DNA from: Silicimonas sp.
Lineage (GTDB): Bacteria > Pseudomonadota > Alphaproteobacteria > Rhodobacterales > Rhodobacteraceae
DNA: 64,000 bases
NCBI GenBank assembly: GCA_013002465.1
Contig: JABDJO010000099.1
Location: 1-64,000, forward strand
Reading direction: 5' to 3'
Each line of letters opens with the position of its first letter. Positions within the stretch are counted from its first letter, which is position 1. Of the stretch, positions 16,290 through 24,909 are shown one piece after another. Below the pieces are notes generated by a model. The model ran no database searches. It worked only from the letters and a program-made list of their open reading frames with translations, and had not been told where the DNA came from. The translations under genes and the position numbers were made by a program.

Positions 16290-16961
16290 ATGACAAGATC
16301 CAAGTTCTGGGTGGCAATTGCCATAGGACTGATGTGCAGCAGCTTGCCTGCGGGCGCTGATGTCATACTTGGCACATCCAACAATCCGACTGTCGAACTG
16401 GACAGCCGGTTGTCGCACCTGTTCGATGCCGAAAGCCGGTCGATCAAGACCCTGCATCAGCGCGGCATGTCGCGCCTGGTCAAGGCCCCCGAAGGGGCCG
16501 CCGACAGTCTCAGGTCACGCGAAGCCCTCGATGCGATGCCGGTCGCCAAGGGCGGCAAGGAATGGTCCTGCCTGACCGAAGCGCTTTATTTCGAAGCGCG
16601 CGGAGAAACCGTCAAGGGCATGTTCGGCGTGGCCGAAGTGATCCTGAACCGGGTCGAGGATCCGCGCTATCCGGCCAGCGTCTGCGGCGTCGTCAATCAG
16701 GGCACCGGCGAAAAATTCCGCTGCCAGTTCACCTATACCTGCGACGGACGCCCCGAGGTTATCGGCGAAAAGCGCTCTTATGCGCTTGTCGGCAAGATCG
16801 CCAAGGTCATGCTTGCGGGTGCGCCGCGCATCCTGACCGACGGCGCCACGCATTATCATACGAAAGCCGTGCACCCGAAATGGTCCAAGGTCTTTCGCCG
16901 CACCACGACAATCGGTTTTCACCATTTCTACCGTCAACCGAACCGGCTTGCCTCGCGCTGA
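16290..16961 (+). CDS. Cell wall hydrolase, SleB family
   Basis: A 223-residue exported protein. The signal peptide runs to about residue 22 (MTRSKFWVAIAIGLMCSSLPAG). The C-terminal Hydrolase_2 (SleB) domain begins near residue 90 with CLTEALYFEARGE, where the glutamate is the expected catalytic residue of this lysozyme-like fold, and continues with GVAEVILNRV, YPASVCGVVNQG and CQFTYTCDG. It should cut peptidoglycan glycan strands in the periplasm. The ATG at 16290 is preceded by AGAAGGGGG; reading further upstream adds residues that would ruin the signal peptide. It stands alone between the PPDK-like gene and glmM. Confidence 0.9.
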   Translation: MTRSKFWVAIAIGLMCSSLPAGADVILGTSNNPTVELDSRLSHLFDAESRSIKTLHQRGMSRLVKAPEGAADSLRSREALDAMPVAKGGKEWSCLTEALYFEARGETVKGMFGVAEVILNRVEDPRYPASVCGVVNQGTGEKFRCQFTYTCDGRPEVIGEKRSYALVGKIAKVMLAGAPRILTDGATHYHTKAVHPKWSKVFRRTTTIGFHHFYRQPNRLASR

Positions 16962-17042
16962 TCGAGACTGCGGGAAAACCACTGTCCGAACCCACGGACT
17001 GCGTGGTATAAGCGCGCAAAACATGTGGTCAGGGCGAGCAGA

Positions 17043-18383
17043 ATGACACGCAAACTATTTGGAACCGACGGCGTTCGGGGCCGTGCAAACAGCCATCCCA
17101 TGACGGCCGAGAACGCCTTGCGCCTTGGCGCGGCGGCCGGTCGGTTCTTTCGCCGCGACGGATCTCCGGCGCACCGTGTCGTCATCGGCAAGGACACCCG
17201 GCTTTCAGGCTATATGTTCGAAAACGCGTTGACGGCGGGGTTCACATCGACGGGCATGAACGTTCTGTTGCTGGGGCCGGTGCCGACCCCTGCCGTGGGA
17301 TTGCTGGTCACGTCGATGCGCGCCGATGTCGGTGTCATGATCTCGGCCAGCCACAACCCCCACGAAGACAACGGCATCAAGTTCTTCGGCCCCGACGGGT
17401 TCAAACTGTCGGACGAGGCCGAGGCCGAAATCGAAGCGATCATGGCTGGCGACATTGAACCGGCAAGTGCGGCCAACATCGGACGCGCGCGGCGTATCGA
17501 CGACGGCCTCTATCGTTATGTCGAACGGGTGAAATCCACGTTTCCCGCTGATCTCAATCTGGATGGCCTGAAGGTGGTGGTCGATTGCGCGAACGGCGCC
17601 GCCTATCGCGCCGCGCCCCAGGTCTTGTGGGAACTGGGCGCGGAACTTGTGGAACTCGGGGTTTCCCCCAATGGCCTCAACATCAACCACGACTGCGGCT
17701 CGACCAGCACCGGGCAAGCCTCCGAAGCGGTCCGGCGCGAAGGCGCGGACGTCGGCATCTGCCTTGATGGCGACGCCGACCGGGTGATGATCCTTGACGA
17801 AACCGGGCAGGTGGCCGGCGGCGATCAGATCATGGGGCTGTTCGCGGCCCGATGGGCCGAGGAAGGCCGGCTGGCGGGCAACACACTGGTGTCGACCGTC
17901 ATGTCCAACCTTGGGCTTGAGCGTTTTCTTGGCGACAAGGGCATCACGCTGCATCGCACCAACGTCGGCGACCGCTATGTGGTCGAGGCGATGCGCGCGG
18001 GCGGCTTCAACCTTGGGGGCGAGCAATCGGGCCACATCGTGATGACCGACTATGCCACCACCGGCGACGGGCTTTTGGCCGGGCTTCAGTTCCTGGCCGA
18101 AATGAAACGCACCGGACGTCCGGCCAGCGCATTGCGCCAGACCTTCACACCCGTTCCGCAGAAACTGACAAACGTGCGTTTTGATCCCGCCTCGACCCCG
18201 CTTGAAGCCAAGACCGTAAAGTCGGCCATCGCCGATGCCGAAGCGCGGCTGGTGGGGCAGGGGCGTTTGCTGATCCGAAAATCCGGTACCGAACCCCTGA
18301 TCCGGGTCATGGCCGAATGCGAAGACGACGGGCTTCTCAATCAGGTCATTACCGACGTCGTGCGCGCGGTCGAAGCCGCCTGA
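17043..18383 (+). CDS. glmM: Phosphoglucosamine mutase
   Basis: A 446-residue enzyme that interconverts glucosamine 6-phosphate and glucosamine 1-phosphate on the route to UDP-GlcNAc for peptidoglycan and [19 protein letters not shown] is the family N-terminus. [12 protein letters not shown] contains the phosphoserine S103, DGDADRVMI is the metal loop, GEQSGH is the sugar-binding loop and [12 protein letters not shown] the phosphate-binding loop. Length and motif order are normal. The ATG at 17043 is used because homologues begin with [10 protein letters not shown]; a GTG 18 bases upstream is a less likely alternative. The intergenic stretch downstream holds no gene. Confidence 0.97.
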   Translation: MTRKLFGTDGVRGRANSHPMTAENALRLGAAAGRFFRRDGSPAHRVVIGKDTRLSGYMFENALTAGFTSTGMNVLLLGPVPTPAVGLLVTSMRADVGVMISASHNPHEDNGIKFFGPDGFKLSDEAEAEIEAIMAGDIEPASAANIGRARRIDDGLYRYVERVKSTFPADLNLDGLKVVVDCANGAAYRAAPQVLWELGAELVELGVSPNGLNINHDCGSTSTGQASEAVRREGADVGICLDGDADRVMILDETGQVAGGDQIMGLFAARWAEEGRLAGNTLVSTVMSNLGLERFLGDKGITLHRTNVGDRYVVEAMRAGGFNLGGEQSGHIVMTDYATTGDGLLAGLQFLAEMKRTGRPASALRQTFTPVPQKLTNVRFDPASTPLEAKTVKSAIADAEARLVGQGRLLIRKSGTEPLIRVMAECEDDGLLNQVITDVVRAVEAA

Positions 18384-18706
18384 GCGTACGCCGAGATCAC
18401 GGGTTGGCAAGATTTTCCCGGGATAACCCCTTCTTGAAAGCTTTCACGCATGGCAACATCCATGCACCCGATGCTCTGGCCCCAGAGACCACCTTTGACC
18501 AAGGTGCAGGGGTCGTCCGCTCGGACCGGGGCGTGGCCGAGAGGCTCACGTCAGGACACACCAGAGCGCAGCCTTCGTGGCGGCGCCGTCACATACTTCG
18601 GGCGAGACCGACCCGGACCAACTGACCAGATTTGTACGCTTCCATTGACCCGAGGATGATTTGGGTCAGGACGCCCCGGGGCAGCGCCCCAGACCCCCGT
18701 GGGGGA
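18384..18706. other. Intergenic region between glmM and the DMT exporter
   Basis: I see no convincing gene, tRNA or riboswitch in this 323-base convergent gap. It holds a small hairpin (CACCTT-tgacc-AAGGTG, near 18490-18506). Next to the exporter stop codon is a GC-rich palindromic block (about 18670-18706) that contains GGGGCGCTGCCCC on the minus strand. That core recurs at 32465-32479 and probably belongs to a dispersed intergenic palindrome that can act as a terminator. Confidence 0.6.
18670..18706 (-). repeat. Dispersed GC-rich palindrome, copy 1
   Basis: Read on the minus strand, the block immediately after the exporter stop codon has two hairpins: CCCCCACGGGGG and GGGGCGCTGCCCC. The second core is shared with the element at 32465-32505. 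Position at the 3' end of genes suggests a transcription-termination role. Confidence 0.5.
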
Positions 18707-19621
18707 TCACTTCGCGTGGCCGAACAGGCGCTTGAGCGCCCCCCATTGCGACAAGCCAACTCCGGCCAGAATCAAAGTCATCGCCAGGAATAACGACGCT
18801 TCAAGAGGTTCGCCCAACACCAGGACCCCAAGGATCACAGACCAAAGCGGCACCTGGTAATTCGTCAATGACATGAACACCGGGCCTGCTGTCCGCACCA
18901 CCTGGATCCGCAGCATGTTGGCGGCCGCGGTCTGCACCAGACCCAGGGTCACGATCACCAACAGCGCCATGCCTGTGGGCCAACCGGGCCAGCCCTCGGC
19001 CAGAAGGGCCGCGACAACCACCAGCGCGGCGCCAATCCACAAGGTCACCGCCGAAAGCCCGACGGGATCAATCGGCGGAATACGCCGCATCAAAATCGAC
19101 GAAACCGCATAGCAGCCAGCGGCAAGCAGACAGGCCAGACGCCCGGCCAACTCGCCCTCGACACCGGTCGAGCGGAACGCGTCCGGCCCGATCAAAATCA
19201 CCACGCCCACAAACCCGATCATAAACCCGAGGGTCTTGCGCAAGTTCAAACGTTCGCCCGGCACCAGGAAATGCGCAAGCGGCAGAACCATCAGCGCCAC
19301 CGCCGCCATGGTGACCCCTGCAAAACCCGCCGTCACCACTTGCTGACCCCAGCTTAGCGCCATGAAGGGTACCGCCGTGCTCAGCAAACCAACCGTGACA
19401 AGCACCACCCAGGATCCCCGTTCAGCCGTCAGATAAAGCTTTCGCCCCCGCAGTTGCCAGACGATCGAGGTCACAAGCCCCGCAAGCGCAATCCGGAACG
19501 CTGCGATCCAGAACGGCGTGACACTTTCAAGCGCCAGTTCAACAAACAGAAACGACGCCCCCCAGACAAAGCCAAGGATGGCGACCATAACCCAGCTTCC
19601 GAGGGTGATGTCGGGAGTCAT
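18707..19621 (-). CDS. DMT superfamily (EamA) transporter
   Basis: A 304-residue integral membrane protein with about ten hydrophobic helices in two EamA repeats, as in drug/metabolite exporters. The first repeat opens with ILGFVWGASFLFVELAL and contains FMALSWGQQVVTAGFAGV, and the second ends with a matching helix set before a short basic tail (ALKRLFGHAK). Members export amino acids, nucleobases or other metabolites; nothing here identifies the substrate. The single ATG at 19621 fits the family start. It is transcribed away from the neighbouring ArsR gene. Confidence 0.9.
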   Translation of the reverse strand: MTPDITLGSWVMVAILGFVWGASFLFVELALESVTPFWIAAFRIALAGLVTSIVWQLRGRKLYLTAERGSWVVLVTVGLLSTAVPFMALSWGQQVVTAGFAGVTMAAVALMVLPLAHFLVPGERLNLRKTLGFMIGFVGVVILIGPDAFRSTGVEGELAGRLACLLAAGCYAVSSILMRRIPPIDPVGLSAVTLWIGAALVVVAALLAEGWPGWPTGMALLVIVTLGLVQTAAANMLRIQVVRTAGPVFMSLTNYQVPLWSVILGVLVLGEPLEASLFLAMTLILAGVGLSQWGALKRLFGHAK

Positions 19622-19778
19622 GCGCTGATCCGTCCTGCGTGTCGAAGCTTTTGGCCTGTCCGCATCGTTTGAACCGGACTTGCCCCGACACCTTGTGGCG
19701 GTCCCGCCCTAAGCGCGCAAGCGGCTTTTGCGTCCGAAACGGGCGTTGGCGCTGCAGTTGATGGCTCGGGCAACCGGG

Positions 19779-19810
19779 TTGACTTCAATGTAAGTCTAAG
19801 CTTACGGTAA
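19779..19810 (+). promoter_or_regulatory. ArsR-gene operator/promoter with GTAAG half-sites
   Basis: TTGACT (19779-19784) is a good -35 box. Downstream lie three alternating half-sites: GTAAG (19790-19794), CTTAC (19801-19805) and GTAAG (19807-19811), so that GTAAG-tctaag-CTTAC and CTTAC-g-GTAAG both form inverted repeats. They end three bases before the ATG of the regulator at 19814, the position expected for ArsR-type autorepression. Confidence 0.55.
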
Positions 19811-19813
19811 GTC

Positions 19814-20122
19814 ATGGCTAACGAATTGATCTTTGCCGCCCTCGCCGATCCAACCCGGCGCCGCGTGTTCGAACAGCTTGCCGCCAGGCCCTCGTCAGTC
19901 ACCGCGCTGGCCAGAACCCTGCCGGTGTCGCGCCCCGCCGTGTCGCAGCACCTGAAGGTTTTGTCCGATGCCGGGCTGGTCACCGTTCGCGCCGAGGGCA
20001 CGCGCCGCATTTATCGCGCCGCGCCCGACCAACTTGCCGACCTCAGGGACTGGCTGGACCGCATGTGGTCCAACGCGCTTAACGCCTTTGCCGAAGCTGC
20101 TGAAAAGGAACGACAAAAATGA
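19814..20122 (+). CDS. ArsR family winged-helix transcriptional regulator
   Basis: A 102-residue regulator composed of one winged helix. LADPTRRRVFEQL is the typical opening of the ArsR group that partners SRPBCC proteins, and SRPAVSQHLKVLSDAGLV is the recognition helix-turn-helix, followed by the wing (EGTRRIYRA). The metal-binding CxC motif of classical ArsR/SmtB members is absent, so a metal signal is unlikely. It overlaps the next SRPBCC gene by four bases (ATGA), and GTAAG inverted repeats lie at its start, suggesting autoregulation. Confidence 0.9.
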   Translation: MANELIFAALADPTRRRVFEQLAARPSSVTALARTLPVSRPAVSQHLKVLSDAGLVTVRAEGTRRIYRAAPDQLADLRDWLDRMWSNALNAFAEAAEKERQK

Positions 20123-20562
20123 CCACCGATCCAATCGTCAAAACTGTCAACGTGGGGCTTTCACCTGCCGATGCGTTCGATCTTTTCACCGCCCGAATGG
20201 ACACGTGGTGGCCCTTGGACCGAAACTCGGTCTCGGCCGGGCAGGGCGCGGCGTCGAAGTCCCTCACTTTGACGCCCGGAATGGGCGGCGAACTTGTCGA
20301 GATCGGCCACGACGACACGCGTCATTTATGGGGCCACGTGCAGGAATGGAAGCCGGGGTCACTTGTCGCGCTGTCCTGGCATCCGGGCAAGATGGCTGAC
20401 CAGCAGACCCATCTGCGCGTCACCTTCGAGGCCGACGGCACGGGCACAAAGGTCACGCTTACGCACTCGGGCTGGGAGGCCTTGGACGACGGCGCCAAGA
20501 TGCGCGGCGGTTATAACGAAGGCTGGGTTGGCGTGCTGGAACGGTTTACGGCAACCGCCTGA
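20119..20562 (+). CDS. SRPBCC (AHSA1-like) domain protein
   Basis: A 147-residue protein that is a single START/Bet v1-like SRPBCC domain of the AHSA1 type. The pattern VGLSPADAFDLFTARMDTWW, followed by the strand-rich middle and the C-terminal NEGWVGVLERF helix, is characteristic. The fold makes a deep pocket for hydrophobic ligands; no enzymatic residues are known for the group. It is translationally coupled to the ArsR regulator, so the two probably form a regulator-effector pair. It is convergent with a second ArsR/SRPBCC module, ending two bases before the other module's stop codon. Confidence 0.9.
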   Translation: MTTDPIVKTVNVGLSPADAFDLFTARMDTWWPLDRNSVSAGQGAASKSLTLTPGMGGELVEIGHDDTRHLWGHVQEWKPGSLVALSWHPGKMADQQTHLRVTFEADGTGTKVTLTHSGWEALDDGAKMRGGYNEGWVGVLERFTATA

Positions 20563-20564
20563 CA

Positions 20565-21002
20565 TCACTCCATCAGCGCCGACATGGGTTTCCGGCACAA
20601 CGGATCCGGGGGCACGGTGCCGCCCGTGGCCACGACGCTTAGTCGCGCCAGGTGGTGATCCCAGCCTCGGGCCGCCAAACGATCGAAAGGCAAGGGCAAC
20701 CCCGAATGCCGGATCGTTACCCGGCAACCGCCAACTTCGCCCGCAAGAGTGATTTCGATCCGGCTGCCCGTGCCACCACCGGGTGCGTCGATGATCTGCA
20801 CGATCCGCGTGTCGCTGACCGCGTCAAAGCGCCCGGTGATCACGCCCGCTTTGCCCATGTCCAAGCGATAGATGCCGCCCGGAACCGGGTCCAGCACGGC
20901 CTCGATCCCGGCCCATTGGCTCATTTTTTCGGACTGTGTGAAATAGGTGAAGACCAGCCGGGGCGGCGCGTCGATCCAAAGCGATTTTTCAAGTTCGGCC
21001 AC
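20565..21002 (-). CDS. SRPBCC (AHSA1-like) domain protein
   Basis: A 145-residue second SRPBCC protein. SLWIDAPPRLVFTYFTQSEKMSQW is the typical first strand and helix of AHSA1-type domains, and DPVPGGIYRLDM follows as the next strands; the C-terminal helix (GWDHHLARLSVVA) is also normal. It overlaps the upstream ArsR gene by 14 bases and is probably translated with it. Sequence identity to the facing SRPBCC gene at 20119-20562 is low by eye, so these are two different modules rather than a recent duplication. Confidence 0.9.
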   Translation of the reverse strand: MAELEKSLWIDAPPRLVFTYFTQSEKMSQWAGIEAVLDPVPGGIYRLDMGKAGVITGRFDAVSDTRIVQIIDAPGGGTGSRIEITLAGEVGGCRVTIRHSGLPLPFDRLAARGWDHHLARLSVVATGGTVPPDPLCRKPMSALME

Positions 21003-21321
21003 GATGCGCTTCCTTTTCGGCCAGTGCCTTCAGACGCGGCAGGCCATCGTCCCAGAACTGTCCAAAGAACTGACCCAGATCGCTCAGCGCTTTCTTGTCG
21101 GCGCTGTAAAATCGCGTCGTGCCTGCGCTTTTCACGGTCACTAACCGTGCCTCTCGCAAGATCCGCAAATGGCGCGATACCGCCGGTCGGGTCATCTCGA
21201 ATTGGCCCGCGATTTCTCCCGCAGGGTATTCTTTTTGCCCGACCAGACCAAGGATCTTCCGCCGGGTCGGATCGGCAAGTGCGCGAAATCGCTCATCTAT
21301 CAGGGTCGATGCAGCGTGCAT
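20989..21321 (-). CDS. ArsR family winged-helix transcriptional regulator
   Basis: A 110-residue regulator. FRALADPTRRKILGLV is the conserved ArsR opening, TRPAVSRHLRILREARLV is the DNA-reading helix-turn-helix, and SAGTTRFYSAD is the wing. The CxC metal motif is missing. I chose the ATG at 21321 because the family starts there; the longer reading to 21507 runs through the neighbouring monooxygenase gene in another frame. The gene begins four bases after the stop of the exported monooxygenase-like gene and overlaps the SRPBCC gene downstream, forming a three-gene operon. Confidence 0.9.
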   Translation of the reverse strand: MHAASTLIDERFRALADPTRRKILGLVGQKEYPAGEIAGQFEMTRPAVSRHLRILREARLVTVKSAGTTRFYSADKKALSDLGQFFGQFWDDGLPRLKALAEKEAHRGRT

Positions 21322-21325
21322 GATG

Positions 21326-21706
21326 TCACTTGATCCAATGGGGTCGGGCCATGTGAAACTCGGGCTGACCAGCCAGAAGCGGTCCGGCCTCGGCCATGTA
21401 GTCGGCAAACCAGGGGGCCTGGCTGTTGGCCTCGAAGGCGGCTTGGGTTTCATAGACTTCGGTGATGCGGATGGTGTCGGGATCGGCCATGTCAAGCGCG
21501 AAGACATAGCGCACCTGATCGTCGTTTTCCGCCGCGCGGCCTTGCAGGTGTTTTTCCCATAGCGTCACCAGGGCATCCCGCTGGCCTGGTTGGGTTTTGA
21601 CGGTCAGAAACAGGGCAACTTCAGCCGTGGGGTACTCCTTTGAAGATTGGGCGAGGACCGGAGCGGCCAGTGCCAGGGACAAAAGGATTGCTGCGAACAG
21701 GCGCAT
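21326..21706 (-). CDS. Exported antibiotic-biosynthesis-monooxygenase (ABM) domain protein
   Basis: A 126-residue protein with a signal peptide of about 19 residues (MRLFAAILLSLALAAPVLA) followed by a single ABM domain. ALFLTVKTQPGQRDALVTLW and the strand ending in ITEVYETQAAFEAN match the dimeric ferredoxin-like fold of putative quinol monooxygenases such as YgiN. Catalytic function is not certain for most members. It is the first gene of an operon with the ArsR and SRPBCC genes. An ACGTAA-caa-TTACGT inverted repeat 30 to 45 bases upstream is a likely operator. Confidence 0.85.
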   Translation of the reverse strand: MRLFAAILLSLALAAPVLAQSSKEYPTAEVALFLTVKTQPGQRDALVTLWEKHLQGRAAENDDQVRYVFALDMADPDTIRITEVYETQAAFEANSQAPWFADYMAEAGPLLAGQPEFHMARPHWIK

Positions 21707-21735
21707 GAGAAGTCCTCTTATGTAAACGAATCCTT

Positions 21736-21750
21736 ACGTAACAATTACGT
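21736..21750 (-). promoter_or_regulatory. Inverted-repeat operator of the ABM-ArsR-SRPBCC operon
   Basis: ACGTAA (21736-21741) and TTACGT (21745-21750) form a perfect six-base inverted repeat with a three-base spacer in an A/T-rich promoter region. It lies 30 bases upstream of the first gene of the operon that encodes the ArsR regulator, so it is the natural binding site candidate. Confidence 0.55.
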
Positions 21751-21808
21751 TAATTAAAAATCCCGATCCGTCAAGACGGTCTTTTTTTGGCAGATTTCCA
21801 TTGTCGGC

Positions 21809-22420
21809 TTAGCGGCCCAGATAGGCCGCAAGAAATGACACCATCAGAATTGCGCCGACAAACAACCAGAACAAGTCATTCCGACCGAAGCGCTGGCCGG
21901 TAGCGGGTTGCGGAATGTCGCGCGCCGCGCGGTCAGGACCGAGGCCAAGTTTGCGGCTTTTGACGGTGAAGCCTTCGGATTCGAACAAGCTGCGCGAGCC
22001 GACATTCCAATCCGAAACCGTGGCATCAAGGCTGTCCCAGTCATGGGTATCCGCCAACCCCTTGGCGTGCTCGATCATTGCCCGCGCCACGCCCTGGCCG
22101 CGAAACTCGGGCTGTACATAGATGTCCTGAATTTCGACCGCGTAATACTGGGTCTCGGGGTCCGTGGGAAGGTCGGAAAGCCGGTAGTACCCGGCGAAGG
22201 TGCCATCATTCATGGCAACGAACAGGTTCGGGCTTTCGTTCAGTGCCTTGCCCGAAGCATCGGTAAAGGCCTGGTCGATAAAGGTCTTGATGGCCAGGTC
22301 GAAATAATTCCCCGGCCAATCCTGCGGCGACGCCTCTCGGTGCGCCCGATAGGTTTCCTCGCAGAGCGCGGTGATCTTCGCACGAAGACTGGCCGGGGCG
22401 TTTCGGATGTGGATCGTCAT
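21809..22420 (-). CDS. GNAT acetyltransferase with a C-terminal membrane helix
   Basis: A 203-residue protein. Residues about 1-165 form a GNAT domain; VEIQDIYVQPEFRGQGVARAMIEHA contains the acetyl-CoA loop in the R-G-Q-G-V-A form, and NVGSRSLFESEGF is the usual C-terminal motif. After a linker rich in charged residues the protein ends with one strongly hydrophobic segment (DLFWLFVGAILMVSFLAAYL), so the enzyme is probably anchored to the inner membrane with the catalytic part in the cytoplasm. That tail is unusual for the family. The gene lies between the ABM operon and ilvC on the same strand. Confidence 0.85.
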   Translation of the reverse strand: MTIHIRNAPASLRAKITALCEETYRAHREASPQDWPGNYFDLAIKTFIDQAFTDASGKALNESPNLFVAMNDGTFAGYYRLSDLPTDPETQYYAVEIQDIYVQPEFRGQGVARAMIEHAKGLADTHDWDSLDATVSDWNVGSRSLFESEGFTVKSRKLGLGPDRAARDIPQPATGQRFGRNDLFWLFVGAILMVSFLAAYLGR

Positions 22421-22454
22421 AACTGAAAGGGGCCCGATCCGGGCCCCTGTCCAA

Positions 22455-23522
<1,068 letters not shown>

Positions 23523-23645
23523 CTATCGAAATGTCGCGCGGATGCAATCGCAGATGCGCCCCAGGGGCTCCATGACGTCATTTGTCCGCTTCACATTGTT
23601 CGAACCCGGTGCCACTGTGCCGCGCAGATCCGAACAGGAGCGCAC

Positions 23646-24839
23646 ATGGTCTCGGTGACCGAGCAGTACGACCTATTTCCTTATCCCGAGCGCGATCCCG
23701 CGGATGAAAGGCACCGATTAATCGCCGGATCTCCGTCGCACCCGCTGGAAATGGACCATTTCCTTTGGTCGGGGCATCGTGACTGGTCAAAACCGCTGCG
23801 GGCCCTTTTTGCCGGCGGTGGCACGGGGGACGGTCTGATCCAATTGGCCACACTCTTGCAAAGTGCGGACAGGCCCTATGAGATCACTTATGTGGATTTG
23901 TCCCGCGCGGCGCGCCGGATCGCCGAGGCTCGGGCCGAGATGCGTGGCCTGACCGGGATTTCCTTTGTCACGGGTAGTTTGCTAGAGGCCGGCTCGCTTG
24001 GCGTGTTCGACTATATCGACTGCTGCGGGGTGCTGCACCACCTGCCCGATCCGGCCGCCGGTTTCGCCGCCTTGCGCGACGCATTGGCCGAAGGTGGTGG
24101 GATGGGGTTCATGGTCTATGCTCCCTATGGGCGGTCGGGGGTTTATCCCCTGCAAGAGGCGTTCAACTCCCTGTTTTCGGGCCTGCCGCCCGAAGAGCGG
24201 CTGAAACGGGGACGCGAGGTGCTGGGTCGGCTTTCGGATGGGCATCCGTTTCGGACGAACCCGAATCTGGGCGACCATCTGCAAAGCGACGCCGGGTTCT
24301 ATGATCTGCTGTTGCACGGACAGGACAGATCATTTTCGGTCAGCGAACTTCTGGCGGTCATGGATGACACCGGGTGGGATCTCGTTTCCTTCACAACGCC
24401 GGCACTTTACGATCTGGCAAGGTTCGCCTCCGTGCCCGAGGGCATGCCCGTCGAAACCCAGTGGGCGCTGGCGGAAAAGCTGAACGGCGCGATCAGAACG
24501 CACGTGGGCTATGCTGTCTGCAAGGGCGGTCCGCGCCGCCCGGCCAGTGGCAGGGACCTGTCGTCGGTGCCGCACTTGAAGGGCGTGAAACCGGGTCCAC
24601 TTGCCCAGGCGGTGGCGAACGGGCGGGCCCTTCCGGTGGTGCAGGGTGCGCTGCGAACCGAGATCACCTTGCCCGCCGGTGCCGCCACGATCATCGCCGC
24701 AATAGACGGGCGACGGTCGCTGGCAGAGGTCGCGCAGGCTGCGCGGGTTGATCCGATTGCCTTCGGCGCGGTGTGGTCGCGGCTGGAGGCCGCGCTTGTG
24801 CCTTGGGGGCTTCTTTTGTACTCGGGCCTGTCGCGATAG
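23646..24839 (+). CDS. Class I SAM-dependent methyltransferase with an extra C-terminal domain
   Basis: A 397-residue protein. The N-terminal 35 residues contain QYDLFPYPERDP, then a Rossmann methyltransferase domain with the SAM loop LFAGGGTGDGLIQLA (about 57-71), an acidic strand end (YVDLSRAA) and the DYIDCCGVLHHLPDP motif. The last 130 residues form a separate domain (from about PHLKGVKPGPL) that looks like a small regulatory or substrate-binding module. AGGAG precedes the ATG at 23646 by six bases, so the much longer open reading upstream, which is antisense to ilvC, is not coding. The substrate is unknown; the next gene is a PLP enzyme. Confidence 0.85.
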   Translation: MVSVTEQYDLFPYPERDPADERHRLIAGSPSHPLEMDHFLWSGHRDWSKPLRALFAGGGTGDGLIQLATLLQSADRPYEITYVDLSRAARRIAEARAEMRGLTGISFVTGSLLEAGSLGVFDYIDCCGVLHHLPDPAAGFAALRDALAEGGGMGFMVYAPYGRSGVYPLQEAFNSLFSGLPPEERLKRGREVLGRLSDGHPFRTNPNLGDHLQSDAGFYDLLLHGQDRSFSVSELLAVMDDTGWDLVSFTTPALYDLARFASVPEGMPVETQWALAEKLNGAIRTHVGYAVCKGGPRRPASGRDLSSVPHLKGVKPGPLAQAVANGRALPVVQGALRTEITLPAGAATIIAAIDGRRSLAEVAQAARVDPIAFGAVWSRLEAALVPWGLLLYSGLSR

Positions 24840-24909
24840 GGTGCTTGGGATCGAATTGCGGCTGCAAACCTGGAATTGGGCCGGTGGCCCGCACGGAAAG
24901 GAAACCCGA

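Noticed and set aside
18384-18706. Possible tRNA or small RNA between glmM and the exporter (a GTGGCCGAGAGG-like stretch near 18532)
   Set aside because: No matching acceptor stem, T-arm or anticodon stem can be built. Only short hairpins remain.
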